DNA from: Aquaspirillum sp. LM1
GTDB lineage: Bacteria > Pseudomonadota > Gammaproteobacteria > Burkholderiales > Aquaspirillaceae
DNA length: 64,000 nucleotides
Direction of reading: 5' to 3'
NCBI RefSeq assembly: GCF_002002905.1
Contig: NZ_CP019509.1
Coordinates: 186,001-250,000, forward strand
The translations under genes were made by a program, and so were the position numbers. Of the stretch, positions 52,403 through 62,091 are shown piece by piece; the first letter of the stretch is position 1, and each line of letters begins with the position of its first letter. The notes beneath the pieces were generated by a model. The model ran no database searches, had not been told where the DNA came from, and worked only from the letters and a program-made list of their open reading frames with translations.

Positions 52403-52771
52403 ATGATTCAAATGCAGACCATGCTGGAGGTCGCAGACAACACTGGTGCGCGTCAGGTTATGTGCATCAAGGTTCTCGGTGGCTCCAAGCGTCGCTACGC
52501 ATCTGTGGGCGACATCATCAAGGTGAGCATCAAAGATGCTGCGCCGCGTGGCCGTGTCAAAAAGGGCGACGTGTACAATGCCGTGGTGGTTCGCACCGCC
52601 AAGGGTGTGCGCCGTCCTGATGGCTCGCTGATTAAGTTCGACGGCAATGCCGCCGTGCTGCTGAACAACAAGCTCGAGCCGATCGGTACCCGTATTTTTG
52701 GGCCGGTAACCCGTGAGCTGCGTACCGAGCGCTTCATGAAGATCGTTTCGCTCGCGCCGGAAGTGCTGTAA
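52403..52771 (+). CDS. rplN: 50S ribosomal protein L14
   Basis: The 122-residue protein [20 protein letters not shown] is complete; it bridges to the 30S subunit. It is the first gene of the spc operon behind its own promoter. Confidence 0.98.
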   Translation: MIQMQTMLEVADNTGARQVMCIKVLGGSKRRYASVGDIIKVSIKDAAPRGRVKKGDVYNAVVVRTAKGVRRPDGSLIKFDGNAAVLLNNKLEPIGTRIFGPVTRELRTERFMKIVSLAPEVL

Positions 52772-52784
52772 GGAGAGGCCCAGC

Positions 52785-53099
52785 ATGCAAAAGATTCGCA
52801 AAGGTGACGACGTGATTGTTCTCACCGGCAAAGATAAAGGCAAGCGTGGTACCGTACTGCGCGTCCTCGAAGGCAAATTGGTCGTCGAAGGCGTCAATGT
52901 GGTGAAGAAACACCAGAAGCCGAACCCGATCAAGGGCGTTCAGGGCGGTGTTGTCGAAAAAACCATGCCGATTGATGTTTCCAACGTGGCTCTGTTCAAC
53001 CCGGCAACGCAAAAGGCCGATCGTGTTGGCTTCAAGCTGCTGGAAGATGGCCGCAAGGTTCGCGTGTTCAAATCGAACGGCGAAGTTGTCGGTGCTTAA
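52785..53099 (+). CDS. rplX: 50S ribosomal protein L24
   Basis: The 104-residue KOW protein ([20 protein letters not shown]) is an assembly initiator of the 50S subunit near the tunnel exit. Spacing to rplN is 13 bp with AAGGAGAG. Confidence 0.97.
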   Translation: MQKIRKGDDVIVLTGKDKGKRGTVLRVLEGKLVVEGVNVVKKHQKPNPIKGVQGGVVEKTMPIDVSNVALFNPATQKADRVGFKLLEDGRKVRVFKSNGEVVGA

Positions 53100-53108
53100 G
53101 GAGTGAAC

Positions 53109-53648
53109 ATGGCACGTCTGCACGATTACTACACGAGCACCGTGGTGCCGGATCTGGTCAAACAGTTCGGTTACCAATCGGTCATGGAAGTTCCGCGTAT
53201 TGAAAAGATCACCCTGAACATGGGCGTGGGCGAAGCAGTCGCGGACAAAAAAGTTCTTGAACACGCCGTGGGCGACATGCAGAAGATCGCAGGTCAGAAG
53301 CCTGTGGTGACCACTGCACGCAAATCGATCGCTGGCTTCAAGATTCGTGATGGCTACCCGATCGGCTGCAAGGTGACCCTGCGCCGCGAACGCATGTACG
53401 AATTCCTGGACCGTCTGATCACCATCGCCCTGCCGCGCGTGCGCGACTTCCGTGGTATCAACGGCAAGTCCTTCGACGGTCGCGGTAACTACAACATGGG
53501 TGTGCGTGAGCAAATCATTTTCCCGGAAATCGAGTACGACAAGATCGATGCGCTGCGCGGGATGAACATCACCATCACCACTACTGCGAAAACTGACGAA
53601 GAAGCCCGCGCGCTGCTGGCTGCGTTCAAGTTCCCGTTCAAGGGTTAA
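53109..53648 (+). CDS. rplE: 50S ribosomal protein L5
   Basis: The 179-residue protein has [20 protein letters not shown] and [20 protein letters not shown]. It binds 5S rRNA in the central protuberance. The ATG at 53109 is used; a GTG at 53103 adds two residues. Confidence 0.97.
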   Translation: MARLHDYYTSTVVPDLVKQFGYQSVMEVPRIEKITLNMGVGEAVADKKVLEHAVGDMQKIAGQKPVVTTARKSIAGFKIRDGYPIGCKVTLRRERMYEFLDRLITIALPRVRDFRGINGKSFDGRGNYNMGVREQIIFPEIEYDKIDALRGMNITITTTAKTDEEARALLAAFKFPFKG

Positions 53649-53652
53649 GAAA

Positions 53653-53958
53653 ATGGCAAAACTCGCACTGATCAACCGCGAAGAAAAGCGGGCCAAGCTG
53701 GTCGCCAAGTACGCGGCCAAGCGTGAACAGTTGATGGCCGTCATCAACAACGCCAGCCTGTCCGACGAAGAGCGCTTTGCTGCCCGTCTTCAGCTGCAAC
53801 AGCTGCCGCGCAATGCCAGCCCGGTACGCCAGCGTAACCGCTGCGCCCTGACCGGTCGTCCGCGTGGCGTATTCCGCAAGTTCGGCTTGGGCCGTAACAA
53901 GCTCCGTGAAATTGCGATGCGTGGTGAAATTCCGGGCATCGTAAAAGCCAGCTGGTAA
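53653..53958 (+). CDS. rpsN: 30S ribosomal protein S14 (zinc-independent form)
   Basis: The 101-residue protein is the long form; the CxxC pairs of the zinc form are absent and only one Cys ([12 protein letters not shown]) remains. It lies 4 bp after rplE. Confidence 0.97.
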   Translation: MAKLALINREEKRAKLVAKYAAKREQLMAVINNASLSDEERFAARLQLQQLPRNASPVRQRNRCALTGRPRGVFRKFGLGRNKLREIAMRGEIPGIVKASW

Positions 53959-53972
53959 TAGGAGAATAAACT

Positions 53973-54368
53973 ATGAGCATGCATGATCCTATTTCCGATA
54001 TGCTGACCCGCATCCGTAACGCTCAGCGCGCTGACAAGACCGCAGTTTCCATGCCGTCGTCCAAGCTGAAGGTTGCGATTGCCCAAGTATTGAAAGACGA
54101 AGGTTACGTCGAAGAATTCGCTGTCCGCGAAGTGGACAACAAGCCGGTGCTCGACATCCAGCTGAAGTACTACGCTGGTCGCCCGGTCATTGAGCGCATC
54201 GAACGTGTTTCCCGTCCTGGCCTGCGTATTTACAAGGGCTCCAGCGACATTCCTAAGGTGATGAACGGTCTTGGCGTTGCCATCGTTTCCACCTCCAAGG
54301 GTGTCATGACTGATCGCAAGGCACGCGCAGCCGGTATCGGCGGCGAACTGCTGTGCATCGTGGCGTAA
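53973..54368 (+). CDS. rpsH: 30S ribosomal protein S8
   Basis: The 131-residue protein [20 protein letters not shown] binds 16S rRNA and represses the spc operon in E. coli. The C-terminal [20 protein letters not shown] motif is intact. AGGAG upstream. Confidence 0.97.
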   Translation: MSMHDPISDMLTRIRNAQRADKTAVSMPSSKLKVAIAQVLKDEGYVEEFAVREVDNKPVLDIQLKYYAGRPVIERIERVSRPGLRIYKGSSDIPKVMNGLGVAIVSTSKGVMTDRKARAAGIGGELLCIVA

Positions 54369-54380
54369 GGGGAGGAAACA

Positions 54381-54914
54381 ATGTCTCGCGTCGCTAAAAA
54401 CCCGGTCGTTCTGCCTGCTGGTGTTGAAGCCAAGTTTTCCGCTACCGACCTGACCGTCAAAGGTTCGTTGGGCTCCATCTCCCTGCCGTTGAGCAGCGAA
54501 GTGGAAATCAAGCTGGAAGACAATGCTCTGACCTTTGCAGCCAAGAACGAAAGCAAGTTTGCCCGTTCCATGTCCGGCACCCTGCGTGCCCTGGTCAACA
54601 ACATGGTGATTGGCGTGTCCAAGGGCTTCGAGAAGAAGTTGAACCTGGTTGGCGTGGGCTATCGTGCCCAGGCCCAGGGCGATACGCTCAACCTGACTCT
54701 TGGCTTCTCCCACCCGGTTGCCCACCCGATGCCGGCTGGCGTCAAGGTGGAAACCCCGACCCAAACCGAAATCCTGCTCAAGGGTGTCGACAAGCAAAAA
54801 GTGGGTCAGGTTGCTGCCGAGATCCGTGCTTACCGTTCGCCTGAGCCTTACAAGGGCAAGGGTGTGCGTTACGCCGACGAAGTGGTGGTTTTGAAAGAAA
54901 CCAAGAAGAAATAA
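54381..54914 (+). CDS. rplF: 50S ribosomal protein L6
   Basis: The 177-residue two-domain protein ([18 protein letters not shown]-terminal signature [20 protein letters not shown]) lies near the sarcin-ricin loop. GGGGAGG precedes the ATG. Confidence 0.97.
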   Translation: MSRVAKNPVVLPAGVEAKFSATDLTVKGSLGSISLPLSSEVEIKLEDNALTFAAKNESKFARSMSGTLRALVNNMVIGVSKGFEKKLNLVGVGYRAQAQGDTLNLTLGFSHPVAHPMPAGVKVETPTQTEILLKGVDKQKVGQVAAEIRAYRSPEPYKGKGVRYADEVVVLKETKKK

Positions 54915-54927
54915 CTGAGGCCCAGTC

Positions 54928-55281
54928 ATGGATAAGAAAGAAGCTCGACTCCGTCGTGCACGTAAAACCCGTGCCAAGATTGCGGAGCTCAAAGTGGCAC
55001 GCCTTAGCGTGCATCGCAGCAACTGCCACATTTACGCTCAGATCATTGACGAGACTGGCAGCAAAGTGCTGGCCAGCGCTTCCACCCTCGAAGTTGAAGT
55101 GCGCAAAGAGCTGACCAACGGCGGCAATGCCAAAGCTGCTGCCTTGGTGGGTCAACGCATCGCCGAGAAGGCCAAGGCCGCCGGCATCGAGAAAGTCGCG
55201 TTCGATCGTTCCGGTTTCCACTACCATGGCCGCGTCAAGGCTCTGGCAGAAGCCGCACGCGAGCACGGTCTCGTATTCTAA
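54928..55281 (+). CDS. rplR: 50S ribosomal protein L18
   Basis: The 117-residue protein [20 protein letters not shown] binds 5S rRNA; its C-terminal [20 protein letters not shown] is conserved. It begins 13 bp after rplF. Confidence 0.97.
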   Translation: MDKKEARLRRARKTRAKIAELKVARLSVHRSNCHIYAQIIDETGSKVLASASTLEVEVRKELTNGGNAKAAALVGQRIAEKAKAAGIEKVAFDRSGFHYHGRVKALAEAAREHGLVF

Positions 55282-55294
55282 TTCGGAGTGAATA

Positions 55295-55810
55295 ATGGCT
55301 AAGCACGAAATCGAAGAACGCGGCGACGGCCTCATCGAGAAGATGATTGGTGTGAACCGTGTGACCAAAGTGGTCAAGGGCGGTCGCATCATGGCTTTCT
55401 CCGCGCTGACCGTGGTCGGCGATGGCGATGGCGGCATCGGCATGGGCAAGGGCAAATCCAAGGAAGTGCCGGTTGCTGTGCAAAAGGCAATGGAAGAAGC
55501 CCGTCGCAAGATGGTCAAGGTTCCGCTCAAGAACGGCACCCTGCACCACGCCGTGACCGGCAAGCACGGTGCTACCACCGTGTTCATGCAACCGGCAGCT
55601 GAAGGTACCGGCATCATCGCTGGCGGCCCGATGCGCGCTGTGTTCGATGCCCTGGGTGTCAAGAACGTGTCGGCCAAGTGCCACGGTTCGACCAACCCGT
55701 ACAACATCGTTCGCGCCACGCTGGACGGTCTGTCCAAGATGTACACGCCGGGCGACATTGCCGCCAAGCGCGGCAAGACCGTGGCGGAAATCCTTGGAGT
55801 CGAAGAATGA
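55295..55810 (+). CDS. rpsE: 30S ribosomal protein S5
   Basis: The 171-residue protein has the [21 protein letters not shown]-like domain ([19 protein letters not shown]) and [19 protein letters not shown]. Loop residues tied to spectinomycin binding appear normal by eye. It overlaps rpmD by ATGA. Confidence 0.97.
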   Translation: MAKHEIEERGDGLIEKMIGVNRVTKVVKGGRIMAFSALTVVGDGDGGIGMGKGKSKEVPVAVQKAMEEARRKMVKVPLKNGTLHHAVTGKHGATTVFMQPAAEGTGIIAGGPMRAVFDALGVKNVSAKCHGSTNPYNIVRATLDGLSKMYTPGDIAAKRGKTVAEILGVEE

Positions 55811-55992
55811 GCGACAACAAAACCGTCAAAGTAACCCTGGTGAAGAGCCTGATTGGCCGTCTGGAATCGCACAAGGCCTGCGCACGCGGCCTGGGGCTGA
55901 AGAAGATTCGCCAGTCTGTCGAAGTGATCGACACCCCTGAAAATCGCGGCATGATCAACAAGATCAGCTACCTGTTGAAGTGCGAGGGTTAA
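55807..55992 (+). CDS. rpmD: 50S ribosomal protein L30
   Basis: The 61-residue protein ([20 protein letters not shown], then [12 protein letters not shown]) starts inside the rpsE stop, so translation is coupled. It ends 2 bp before rplO. Confidence 0.97.
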   Translation: MSDNKTVKVTLVKSLIGRLESHKACARGLGLKKIRQSVEVIDTPENRGMINKISYLLKCEG

Positions 55993-55994
55993 CC

Positions 55995-56429
55995 ATGCAA
56001 CTCAATACCATCAAGCCGGGCGCTGGTGCCAAGCACGCCAAGCGTCGCGTCGGTCGCGGCATTGGCAGTGGCCTGGGCAAGACCGCTGGCCGTGGTCACA
56101 AAGGCCAGAAGTCCCGCTCCGGTGGCTTCCACAAAGTGGGCTTCGAAGGCGGTCAAATGCCGCTGCATCGCCGCCTGCCCAAGCGCGGTTTCAAGTCGCT
56201 GACCAAGCACCTGACCGTGGAAGTGCGTCTGGACGAGCTGAACAAGCTGCCGGTCGATGAAATCGATCTGCTGACCCTGGCACAGGCTGGCCTGCTGCCG
56301 AACGGCGCCAAGGCTGCCAAAGTCATTGCGTCGGGTACCGTGGAACGTGCGCTCACTTTGCGTGGCATTTCGGCAACTGCCGGTGCCCGCGCTGCGGTGG
56401 AAGCCGCAGGTGGCCGTTTCGCTGAATAA
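55995..56429 (+). CDS. rplO: 50S ribosomal protein L15
   Basis: The 144-residue protein begins [20 protein letters not shown] and has the glycine-rich [20 protein letters not shown] segment. A longer frame from 55980 is not supported. secY follows after 11 bp. Confidence 0.97.
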   Translation: MQLNTIKPGAGAKHAKRRVGRGIGSGLGKTAGRGHKGQKSRSGGFHKVGFEGGQMPLHRRLPKRGFKSLTKHLTVEVRLDELNKLPVDEIDLLTLAQAGLLPNGAKAAKVIASGTVERALTLRGISATAGARAAVEAAGGRFAE

Positions 56430-56440
56430 GGCGCGATTAA

Positions 56441-57766
56441 GTGGCCACTCCTTCTCTAGCCGCGAACACCAACAAGTTTGGTGATCTGAAGCAGCGCATC
56501 TGGTTTTTGGTAGGTGCGTTGATCGTTTACCGTATCGGTGCGCACATTCCGGTTCCGGGGATCAATCCGGTCGAGCTAGCGAAGTTGTTCCAGTCGTCGC
56601 AGACGGGCCTCCTCGACATGTTCAACATGTTTTCGGGTGGGGCCCTGTCCCGGTTTACGGTGTTTGCCATCGGCATCATGCCGTACATCTCGGCTTCGAT
56701 CATCCTGCAGCTGGCTGGCGAAGTGATTCCCAGCCTGAAGCAGCTGAAAAAAGAAGGTGACGCGGGACGCCGGAAGATTACCCAGTACACACGGTACGCC
56801 ACCGTGCTGCTGGCAACCTTCCAAAGCTTCGGTATTGCCGTGATGTTGTTCAAGCAGCCCAATCTGGTGGTGGTCAGCTCGCCGTTCGAGTTCTACCTCA
56901 CCACCGTGGTCACCCTGGTGACCGGCACCATGTTCCTGATGTGGTTGGGTGAACAGATTACCGAACGGGGTATTGGCAATGGTATTTCCCTGATCATCTG
57001 CGCGGGGATTGCCGCAGGGGTGCCGTCGGCTATCGGCAAGACGCTGACGCTGACTTCACAGGGCAGTCTGCCCATCCTGCTGGTGATTGCGCTGTTTATT
57101 GGGGTGGTTGCCGTGACGTATCTGGTCGTGTTCGTCGAACGCGGTCAGCGCAAGGTGCTGGTGAACTATGCCAAGCGCCAGGTGGGCAATCGGGTGATGC
57201 AGGGGCAGAGTACCCATCTGCCGTTGAAGCTGAACATGGCCGGGGTCATCCCGCCGATTTTTGCTTCCAGTATCATTCTGTTCCCTGCCACGGTGGTGGG
57301 ATGGTTTGGTAACACAGAAGGGCTGGGCTGGCTGAAATCCATCAGCGATTCCCTGCATCCGGGGCAACCCGTGTATGTGCTGCTGTACGCGGCAGCAATC
57401 GTTTTCTTCTGCTATTTCTACACCGCTTTGGTGTTCAATCCGAAGGAAACAGCTGACAACCTGAAAAAGAGCGGTGCGTTTATCCCAGGCATTCGGCCGG
57501 GTGAACAAACCTCACGCTATATCGAGCGGATCATCATGCGTCTGACGCTGATCGGTGCTGTGTACATCGGCCTGGTCTGTCTGATGCCTGAGTTCCTGAT
57601 CCTGAAGTGGAATGTGCCGTTCTACTTTGGGGGCACATCGCTCCTGATTATTGTTGTCGTTACCATGGACTTCATGGCGCAAGTGCAATCGTATGTGATG
57701 TCCCATCAGTACGAAAGCCTGCTCAAGAAGGCAAACTTCAAGAATAGCGGCCTGATGTCGCGCTAA
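56441..57766 (+). CDS. secY: Preprotein translocase subunit SecY
   Basis: The 441-residue protein has ten predicted membrane helices, with [12 protein letters not shown] after the first and the conserved [18 protein letters not shown] loop. It forms the protein-conducting channel with SecE, encoded at 30586. It starts at a GTG, consistent with lower translation than its ribosomal neighbours. Confidence 0.98.
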   Translation: MATPSLAANTNKFGDLKQRIWFLVGALIVYRIGAHIPVPGINPVELAKLFQSSQTGLLDMFNMFSGGALSRFTVFAIGIMPYISASIILQLAGEVIPSLKQLKKEGDAGRRKITQYTRYATVLLATFQSFGIAVMLFKQPNLVVVSSPFEFYLTTVVTLVTGTMFLMWLGEQITERGIGNGISLIICAGIAAGVPSAIGKTLTLTSQGSLPILLVIALFIGVVAVTYLVVFVERGQRKVLVNYAKRQVGNRVMQGQSTHLPLKLNMAGVIPPIFASSIILFPATVVGWFGNTEGLGWLKSISDSLHPGQPVYVLLYAAAIVFFCYFYTALVFNPKETADNLKKSGAFIPGIRPGEQTSRYIERIIMRLTLIGAVYIGLVCLMPEFLILKWNVPFYFGGTSLLIIVVVTMDFMAQVQSYVMSHQYESLLKKANFKNSGLMSR

Positions 57767-57785
57767 CCGGATCAGGCAAAGTAAG

Positions 57786-58004
57786 ATGGCTAAAGAAGAT
57801 ACGATCCAGATGCAAGGTGAAATCCTGGAAACGTTGCCGAATGCAACGTTCCGGGTAAAGCTCGAGAACGGGCACGTGGTGCTGGGCCACATCTCCGGCA
57901 AGATGCGCATGCACTATATCCGCATCCTGCCTGGCGACAAGGTAACAGTGGAACTGACCCCGTACGATCTGAGCCGCGCCAGAATCGTGTTCCGTGCCAA
58001 GTAA
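57786..58004 (+). CDS. infA: Translation initiation factor IF-1
   Basis: The 72-residue OB-fold protein ([20 protein letters not shown], then [20 protein letters not shown]) has the standard length. It occupies the 30S A site during initiation. Its place between secY and rpmJ is usual for betaproteobacteria. Confidence 0.97.
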   Translation: MAKEDTIQMQGEILETLPNATFRVKLENGHVVLGHISGKMRMHYIRILPGDKVTVELTPYDLSRARIVFRAK

Positions 58005-58036
58005 ATCTGGCACCCAGTTCTTTTGAAAGGAAAATC

Positions 58037-58150
58037 ATGAGAGTTCAGCCGTCGGTAAAGAAAATTTGCCGTAACTGCAAGATCATCCGTCGCAATCGCA
58101 TCGTTCGCGTGATCTGCACGGATCCGCGGCACAAGCAAAAGCAGGGCTGA
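58037..58150 (+). CDS. rpmJ: 50S ribosomal protein L36
   Basis: The 37-residue protein [20 protein letters not shown] has zinc ligands Cys11, Cys14, Cys27 and His32, so it is the zinc-binding form. AAAGGAAAA precedes the ATG. It is too short for most automatic gene calls. Confidence 0.97.
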   Translation: MRVQPSVKKICRNCKIIRRNRIVRVICTDPRHKQKQG

Positions 58151-58209
58151 TTTGTTGCCCGTGCGATTGCGTGCTAGAATCGCCAACTTTTTAGATTTGA
58201 GGATAATGT

Positions 58210-58572
58210 ATGGCCCGTATTGCTGGGGTAAACATTCCTAATCATCAGCATACCGTGATTGGCCTGCAAGCCATCTACGGTATCGGCCAAACCCGCGCCA
58301 AGGCTATTTGCGTAGCTGCTGGCGTTGCCGAATCGACCAAGGTCAAAGACCTGACCGATGCTGAAATGGAAAATCTGCGTGACCAGGTCGGTCAGTTCAC
58401 TGTTGAAGGTGATCTGCGCCGTGAAGTTACGATGAACATCAAGCGCTTGATGGATCTGGGCTGCTACCGCGGCCTGCGCCATCGTCGCGGCCTGCCGTGC
58501 CGTGGTCAGCGTACTCGCACTAACGCCCGTACCCGTAAGGGCCCGCGTAAAGCGATTGCTGGCAAGAAGTAA
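58210..58572 (+). CDS. rpsM: 30S ribosomal protein S13
   Basis: The 120-residue protein ([21 protein letters not shown]-terminal [20 protein letters not shown]) contacts the P-site tRNA and the 50S subunit. It opens the alpha-operon block; the 59-bp gap from rpmJ may hold a promoter (GTGCTAGAAT) but this is unclear. Confidence 0.97.
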   Translation: MARIAGVNIPNHQHTVIGLQAIYGIGQTRAKAICVAAGVAESTKVKDLTDAEMENLRDQVGQFTVEGDLRREVTMNIKRLMDLGCYRGLRHRRGLPCRGQRTRTNARTRKGPRKAIAGKK

Positions 58573-58588
58573 TTCGTAAGGATAGATA

Positions 58589-58981
58589 ATGGCTAAAGCA
58601 AACACAGTGCGTGTACGCAAAAAAGTGAAGAAGAGCGTATCCGAAGGGATCGTTCACGTTCACGCGTCCTTTAATAACACCATCATCACCATCACCGATC
58701 GTCAAGGGAATGCTTTGTCTTGGGCTACCTCCGGCGGTGCTGGTTTTAAAGGTTCGCGCAAAAGTACACCTTTCGCTGCTCAGGTAGCTGCGGAAGCCGC
58801 TGGTAAAGTTGCCCAAGAATATGGCGTTAAGAATCTTGAAGTGCGCATCAAGGGCCCCGGCCCGGGCCGTGAATCGGCTGTGCGTGCATTGAACTCGCTG
58901 GGTTTCAAGATTACCAGCATCTCCGATGTGACGCCGGTTCCGCACAACGGTTGCCGGCCTCCCAAGAAACGTCGCATCTAA
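58589..58981 (+). CDS. rpsK: 30S ribosomal protein S11
   Basis: The 130-residue protein has [20 protein letters not shown] and the C-terminal [18 protein letters not shown]. It forms the platform near the Shine-Dalgarno helix. Confidence 0.97.
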   Translation: MAKANTVRVRKKVKKSVSEGIVHVHASFNNTIITITDRQGNALSWATSGGAGFKGSRKSTPFAAQVAAEAAGKVAQEYGVKNLEVRIKGPGPGRESAVRALNSLGFKITSISDVTPVPHNGCRPPKKRRI

Positions 58982-58999
58982 TCAGGAGAGAGAGTCAAC

Positions 59000-59620
59000 A
59001 TGGCACGTTACATCGGCCCGAAATGTAAACTCGCGCGTCGCGAGGGCACCGATCTGTTTCTGAAGAGCGCACGTCGCTCGCTGGACAGCAAGTGCAAGCT
59101 GGATACCCGTCCGGGCCAGCATGGCGCAAAAAACACCCGTGTGTCGGACTATGGCGTCCAACTGCGCGAAAAGCAAAAAATCCGCCGTATCTACGGTGTG
59201 CTGGAGCGTCAGTTCCGCAAGTACTTTGCTGAAGCAGCCCGTCGCAAGGGCTCCACGGGTGAAAACCTGCTGCAAATTCTTGAGTCCCGCCTGGATAACG
59301 TCGTGTATCGCATGGGCTTTGGCTCCACCCGCGCGGAAGCCCGCCAGCTGGTGAGCCACAAGGCTCTGAGCGTGAACGGCCAGGTCGTGAACATTCCGTC
59401 GTACCAGGTCAAGGCTGGCGATGTGGTGGCGGTGCGTGAAAAATCCAAAAAGCAGGTTCGCATCCAGGAAGCACTGGTGCTGGCCGAGCAAATTGGCTTC
59501 CCGGCTTGGGTTTCGATTGATGCCAAAAAGATGGAAGGCGTCTTCAAGTCCGCTCCGGAACGTACCGATCTGTCTAGCGATATCAACGAGCAACTCGTCG
59601 TTGAGTTCTACTCCAAGTAA
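59000..59620 (+). CDS. rpsD: 30S ribosomal protein S4
   Basis: The 206-residue protein has an S4 RNA-binding domain ([20 protein letters not shown]) and no N-terminal zinc CxxC pair. It nucleates 30S assembly and represses the alpha operon in E. coli. AGGAGAGAG upstream. Confidence 0.97.
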   Translation: MARYIGPKCKLARREGTDLFLKSARRSLDSKCKLDTRPGQHGAKNTRVSDYGVQLREKQKIRRIYGVLERQFRKYFAEAARRKGSTGENLLQILESRLDNVVYRMGFGSTRAEARQLVSHKALSVNGQVVNIPSYQVKAGDVVAVREKSKKQVRIQEALVLAEQIGFPAWVSIDAKKMEGVFKSAPERTDLSSDINEQLVVEFYSK

Positions 59621-59643
59621 TCGCTAGCCAACAAGGAAACACT

Positions 59644-60630
59644 ATGCAAAACAGCGCTTCGGAATTTCTCAAACCGCGTCTGATCGACGTGCAGCCGGTT
59701 TCGGCTACGCAAGCGCGAGTCACCATGGAGCCGTTCGAGCGTGGCTATGCCCATACCCTGGGTAATGCGCTGCGCCGCATCCTGCTGTCGTCCATGCCGG
59801 GTTTTGCGCCGACCGAAGTGTCTATCGCTGGCGTTTTGCATGAATACTCCGCGCTCGACGGCGTTCGGGAAGATGTTGTTGACATCCTCCTGAACCTGAA
59901 GGGCGTGGTGCTCAAACTTCATGGTCGCGACAGTGTGCTGCTTACCCTGAAAAAAGAGGGTGAGGGCCCTGTGCTGGCCGGCGATATCGAGCTGCCGCAT
60001 GATGTCGAAGTGGTGAATCCGGATCATCCGATTTGCCATCTCGCCGCCAACGGCAAGATCGAAATGGAGATCAAGGTTGAGAAAGGGCGGGGCTATCAAC
60101 CGGTAGCAACGCGCGTCAACCAGGATGATAACCGCACCATTGGCAACATTCTGCTGGATGCCTCGTTCAGCCCGGTCTACCGTGTCAGCTTCACGGTGGA
60201 AAATGCTCGTGTTGAGCAACGGACTGATCTTGACCGTCTGGTGATGGACATCGAAACCAATGGCGTGATCGAGCCGGAAGAAGCGGTGCGCGCTGCCGCG
60301 CGTATCCTGATGGATCAGTTGTCCATCTTCGCCGATCTCCAGGGCACTGCTGTCGAAGTGGAAGAAGTCCGCGCTCCGCAGGTCGATCCGATTCTGCTGC
60401 GTCCGGTGGACGACCTTGAGCTGACTGTCCGCTCTGCCAACTGCCTGAAGGCAGAAAACATCTATTACATCGGCGATCTGATTCAGCGCACCGAGACCGA
60501 GTTGCTCAAGACCCCGAACCTGGGTCGCAAGTCGCTCAATGAAATCAAGGAAGTATTGGCTTCCAAGGGTCTGACGCTGGGCATGAAGCTGGAAAACTGG
60601 CCGCCGGCAGGGCTGGACAAGCAGCCGTAA
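59644..60630 (+). CDS. rpoA: DNA-directed RNA polymerase subunit alpha
   Basis: The 328-residue protein has an N-terminal dimerisation domain ([20 protein letters not shown]), a flexible linker and the C-terminal domain ([20 protein letters not shown], then [13 protein letters not shown]) that binds UP elements and activators. Confidence 0.98.
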   Translation: MQNSASEFLKPRLIDVQPVSATQARVTMEPFERGYAHTLGNALRRILLSSMPGFAPTEVSIAGVLHEYSALDGVREDVVDILLNLKGVVLKLHGRDSVLLTLKKEGEGPVLAGDIELPHDVEVVNPDHPICHLAANGKIEMEIKVEKGRGYQPVATRVNQDDNRTIGNILLDASFSPVYRVSFTVENARVEQRTDLDRLVMDIETNGVIEPEEAVRAAARILMDQLSIFADLQGTAVEVEEVRAPQVDPILLRPVDDLELTVRSANCLKAENIYYIGDLIQRTETELLKTPNLGRKSLNEIKEVLASKGLTLGMKLENWPPAGLDKQP

Positions 60631-60656
60631 GCGGTGTGTGACAAAAGGATAAAGAC

Positions 60657-61055
60657 ATGCGTCATCGTTTAAGCAATCGTAAACTCAATCGCACGACGAG
60701 CCATCGTCTGGCGATGCTCCGCAATATGGCGAACTCGCTGCTGCGTCACGAAGCCATCGTGACCACGCTGCCGAAAGCCAAGGAACTGCGCCGTGTCGCA
60801 GAACCGCTGATCACCCTGGGCAAGAAGCCGTCGCTGGCTAACCGTCGCCTGGCCTTTGACCGTACGCGTGACCGTGAAATCGTGGTCAAGCTGTTTGACG
60901 TGCTCGGCCCGCGCTACGCAACCCGTAACGGTGGCTACCTGCGCATTCTGAAGTACGGTTTCCGCAAGGGCGACAACGCACCGATGGCACTGGTTGAACT
61001 GGTTGACCGTCCGGACGTTGAAGCTGTGGAACTGGCTGACGAAGCCGAAGCATAA
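60657..61055 (+). CDS. rplQ: 50S ribosomal protein L17
   Basis: The 132-residue protein ([40 protein letters not shown]) ends the long ribosomal cluster. A strong terminator follows 25 bp after the stop. Confidence 0.97.
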   Translation: MRHRLSNRKLNRTTSHRLAMLRNMANSLLRHEAIVTTLPKAKELRRVAEPLITLGKKPSLANRRLAFDRTRDREIVVKLFDVLGPRYATRNGGYLRILKYGFRKGDNAPMALVELVDRPDVEAVELADEAEA

Positions 61056-61080
61056 TTGGTCTGCTGTTGGGATCAATGCC

Positions 61081-61112
61081 ACAAAACCCCGCCTTGGCGG
61101 GGTTTTGTTTTA
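61081..61112 (+). terminator. Intrinsic terminator of the alpha operon
   Basis: A perfect 13-bp stem ACAAAACCCCGCC (61081-61093) / GGCGGGGTTTTGT (61096-61108) with a two-base loop is followed by TTTT. It closes the ribosomal gene cluster. The rest of the 250-bp gap to 61305 is AT-rich and probably holds the promoter of the next gene, but I see no clear hexamer pair. Confidence 0.92.
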
Positions 61113-61305
61113 TCTGGCCCAATCCCGTTGGTATTTATGTCTGGATGAGCAATTCGACTTGCATTTTGACTAAAATATATCGAAATCAGCAGGGAAACTG
61201 GGTAAGATAGCTTGAAGATATATCGTAGTTTTACGTATTGCTCTCTAGGTGTGCTCCTCACAAAGCGGGGCCTGGGCTGCTGAGGGAGTGTGAACAGGAA
61301 TTGAC

Positions 61306-62091
61306 ATGAAATCTTGGCTTGTTTTTGCTTGCTTGCTGAGCCTGAGCGCCGTCAGCCTGGGGGCAGAGCGTCTGGACGAGATCAAGGCGCGCGGTGAACT
61401 GCGCGTGTGCATCTGGCCAGAGTATTACGGTATTTCGTTTCGCAACGTCAAATCAGGCGCAGTGGCCGGGGTGGATGCCGATATGGCGCGTGACCTGGCC
61501 GCTCACCTGGGCGTGCCACTGAGTTTTGTCGATAGTCACTTTGCCCGGCTCAAGGATGATTTGCTGCACAACCAGTGCGATGTGGGCATGTTTGCCGTGG
61601 CGATTACTCCCGCCCGGCAGGCAGTGATGGCGTTTACCCAACCGCATATGTTCAGCGATGTGTACGCCGTTACCAGCCGCACCAACAGTGCTATCCAGCG
61701 CTGGCAGGACATCGACCGGCCTGGCCGGGTGGTGGCGGTGGCGGCTGGCACCTATCACGAGCCGCTGATGCGCGAACGCCTGCAGTACGCCAAATTGCTG
61801 GTGGTGTCGCCGCCGGCCACCCGCGAAGGCGAGGTGGAGTCTGGCCGGGCTGATGTGTTCATGTCGGATTACCCATTTACCCGGCGCATGGTCAAGGACC
61901 ACGACTGGGTGCGCATCATTGCCCCGCCCAAGCCGTTTTATCTGGTGAACTACGCTTATGCCATCGCCCCTGGTCAGGGGCGATGGCTGGCCACGCTGAA
62001 CCAGTTCATCCAGAACCAGCAGCGTTCTGGCCGGTTGCGCCAGCTGGCGCAGCGCTACGATCTTCAATTGATTGTCAGGGATAGCCGGTGA
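61306..62091 (+). CDS. Periplasmic solute-binding protein (SBP_bac_3 type), solitary
   Basis: The 261-residue protein has a signal peptide (MKSWLVFACLLSLSAVSLGA, cleavage about residue 20) and an amino-acid-binding-protein fold: RLDEIKARGELRVCIWPEYY, GAVAGVDADMARDLAAHLGV and the late ADVFMSDYPF region where arginine/aspartate ligand residues usually lie. No permease or ATPase gene is adjacent. Its stop overlaps the start of a membrane diguanylate cyclase, so it probably acts as a sensory binding protein rather than a transporter part. The ligand is unknown. Confidence 0.88.
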   Translation: MKSWLVFACLLSLSAVSLGAERLDEIKARGELRVCIWPEYYGISFRNVKSGAVAGVDADMARDLAAHLGVPLSFVDSHFARLKDDLLHNQCDVGMFAVAITPARQAVMAFTQPHMFSDVYAVTSRTNSAIQRWQDIDRPGRVVAVAAGTYHEPLMRERLQYAKLLVVSPPATREGEVESGRADVFMSDYPFTRRMVKDHDWVRIIAPPKPFYLVNYAYAIAPGQGRWLATLNQFIQNQQRSGRLRQLAQRYDLQLIVRDSR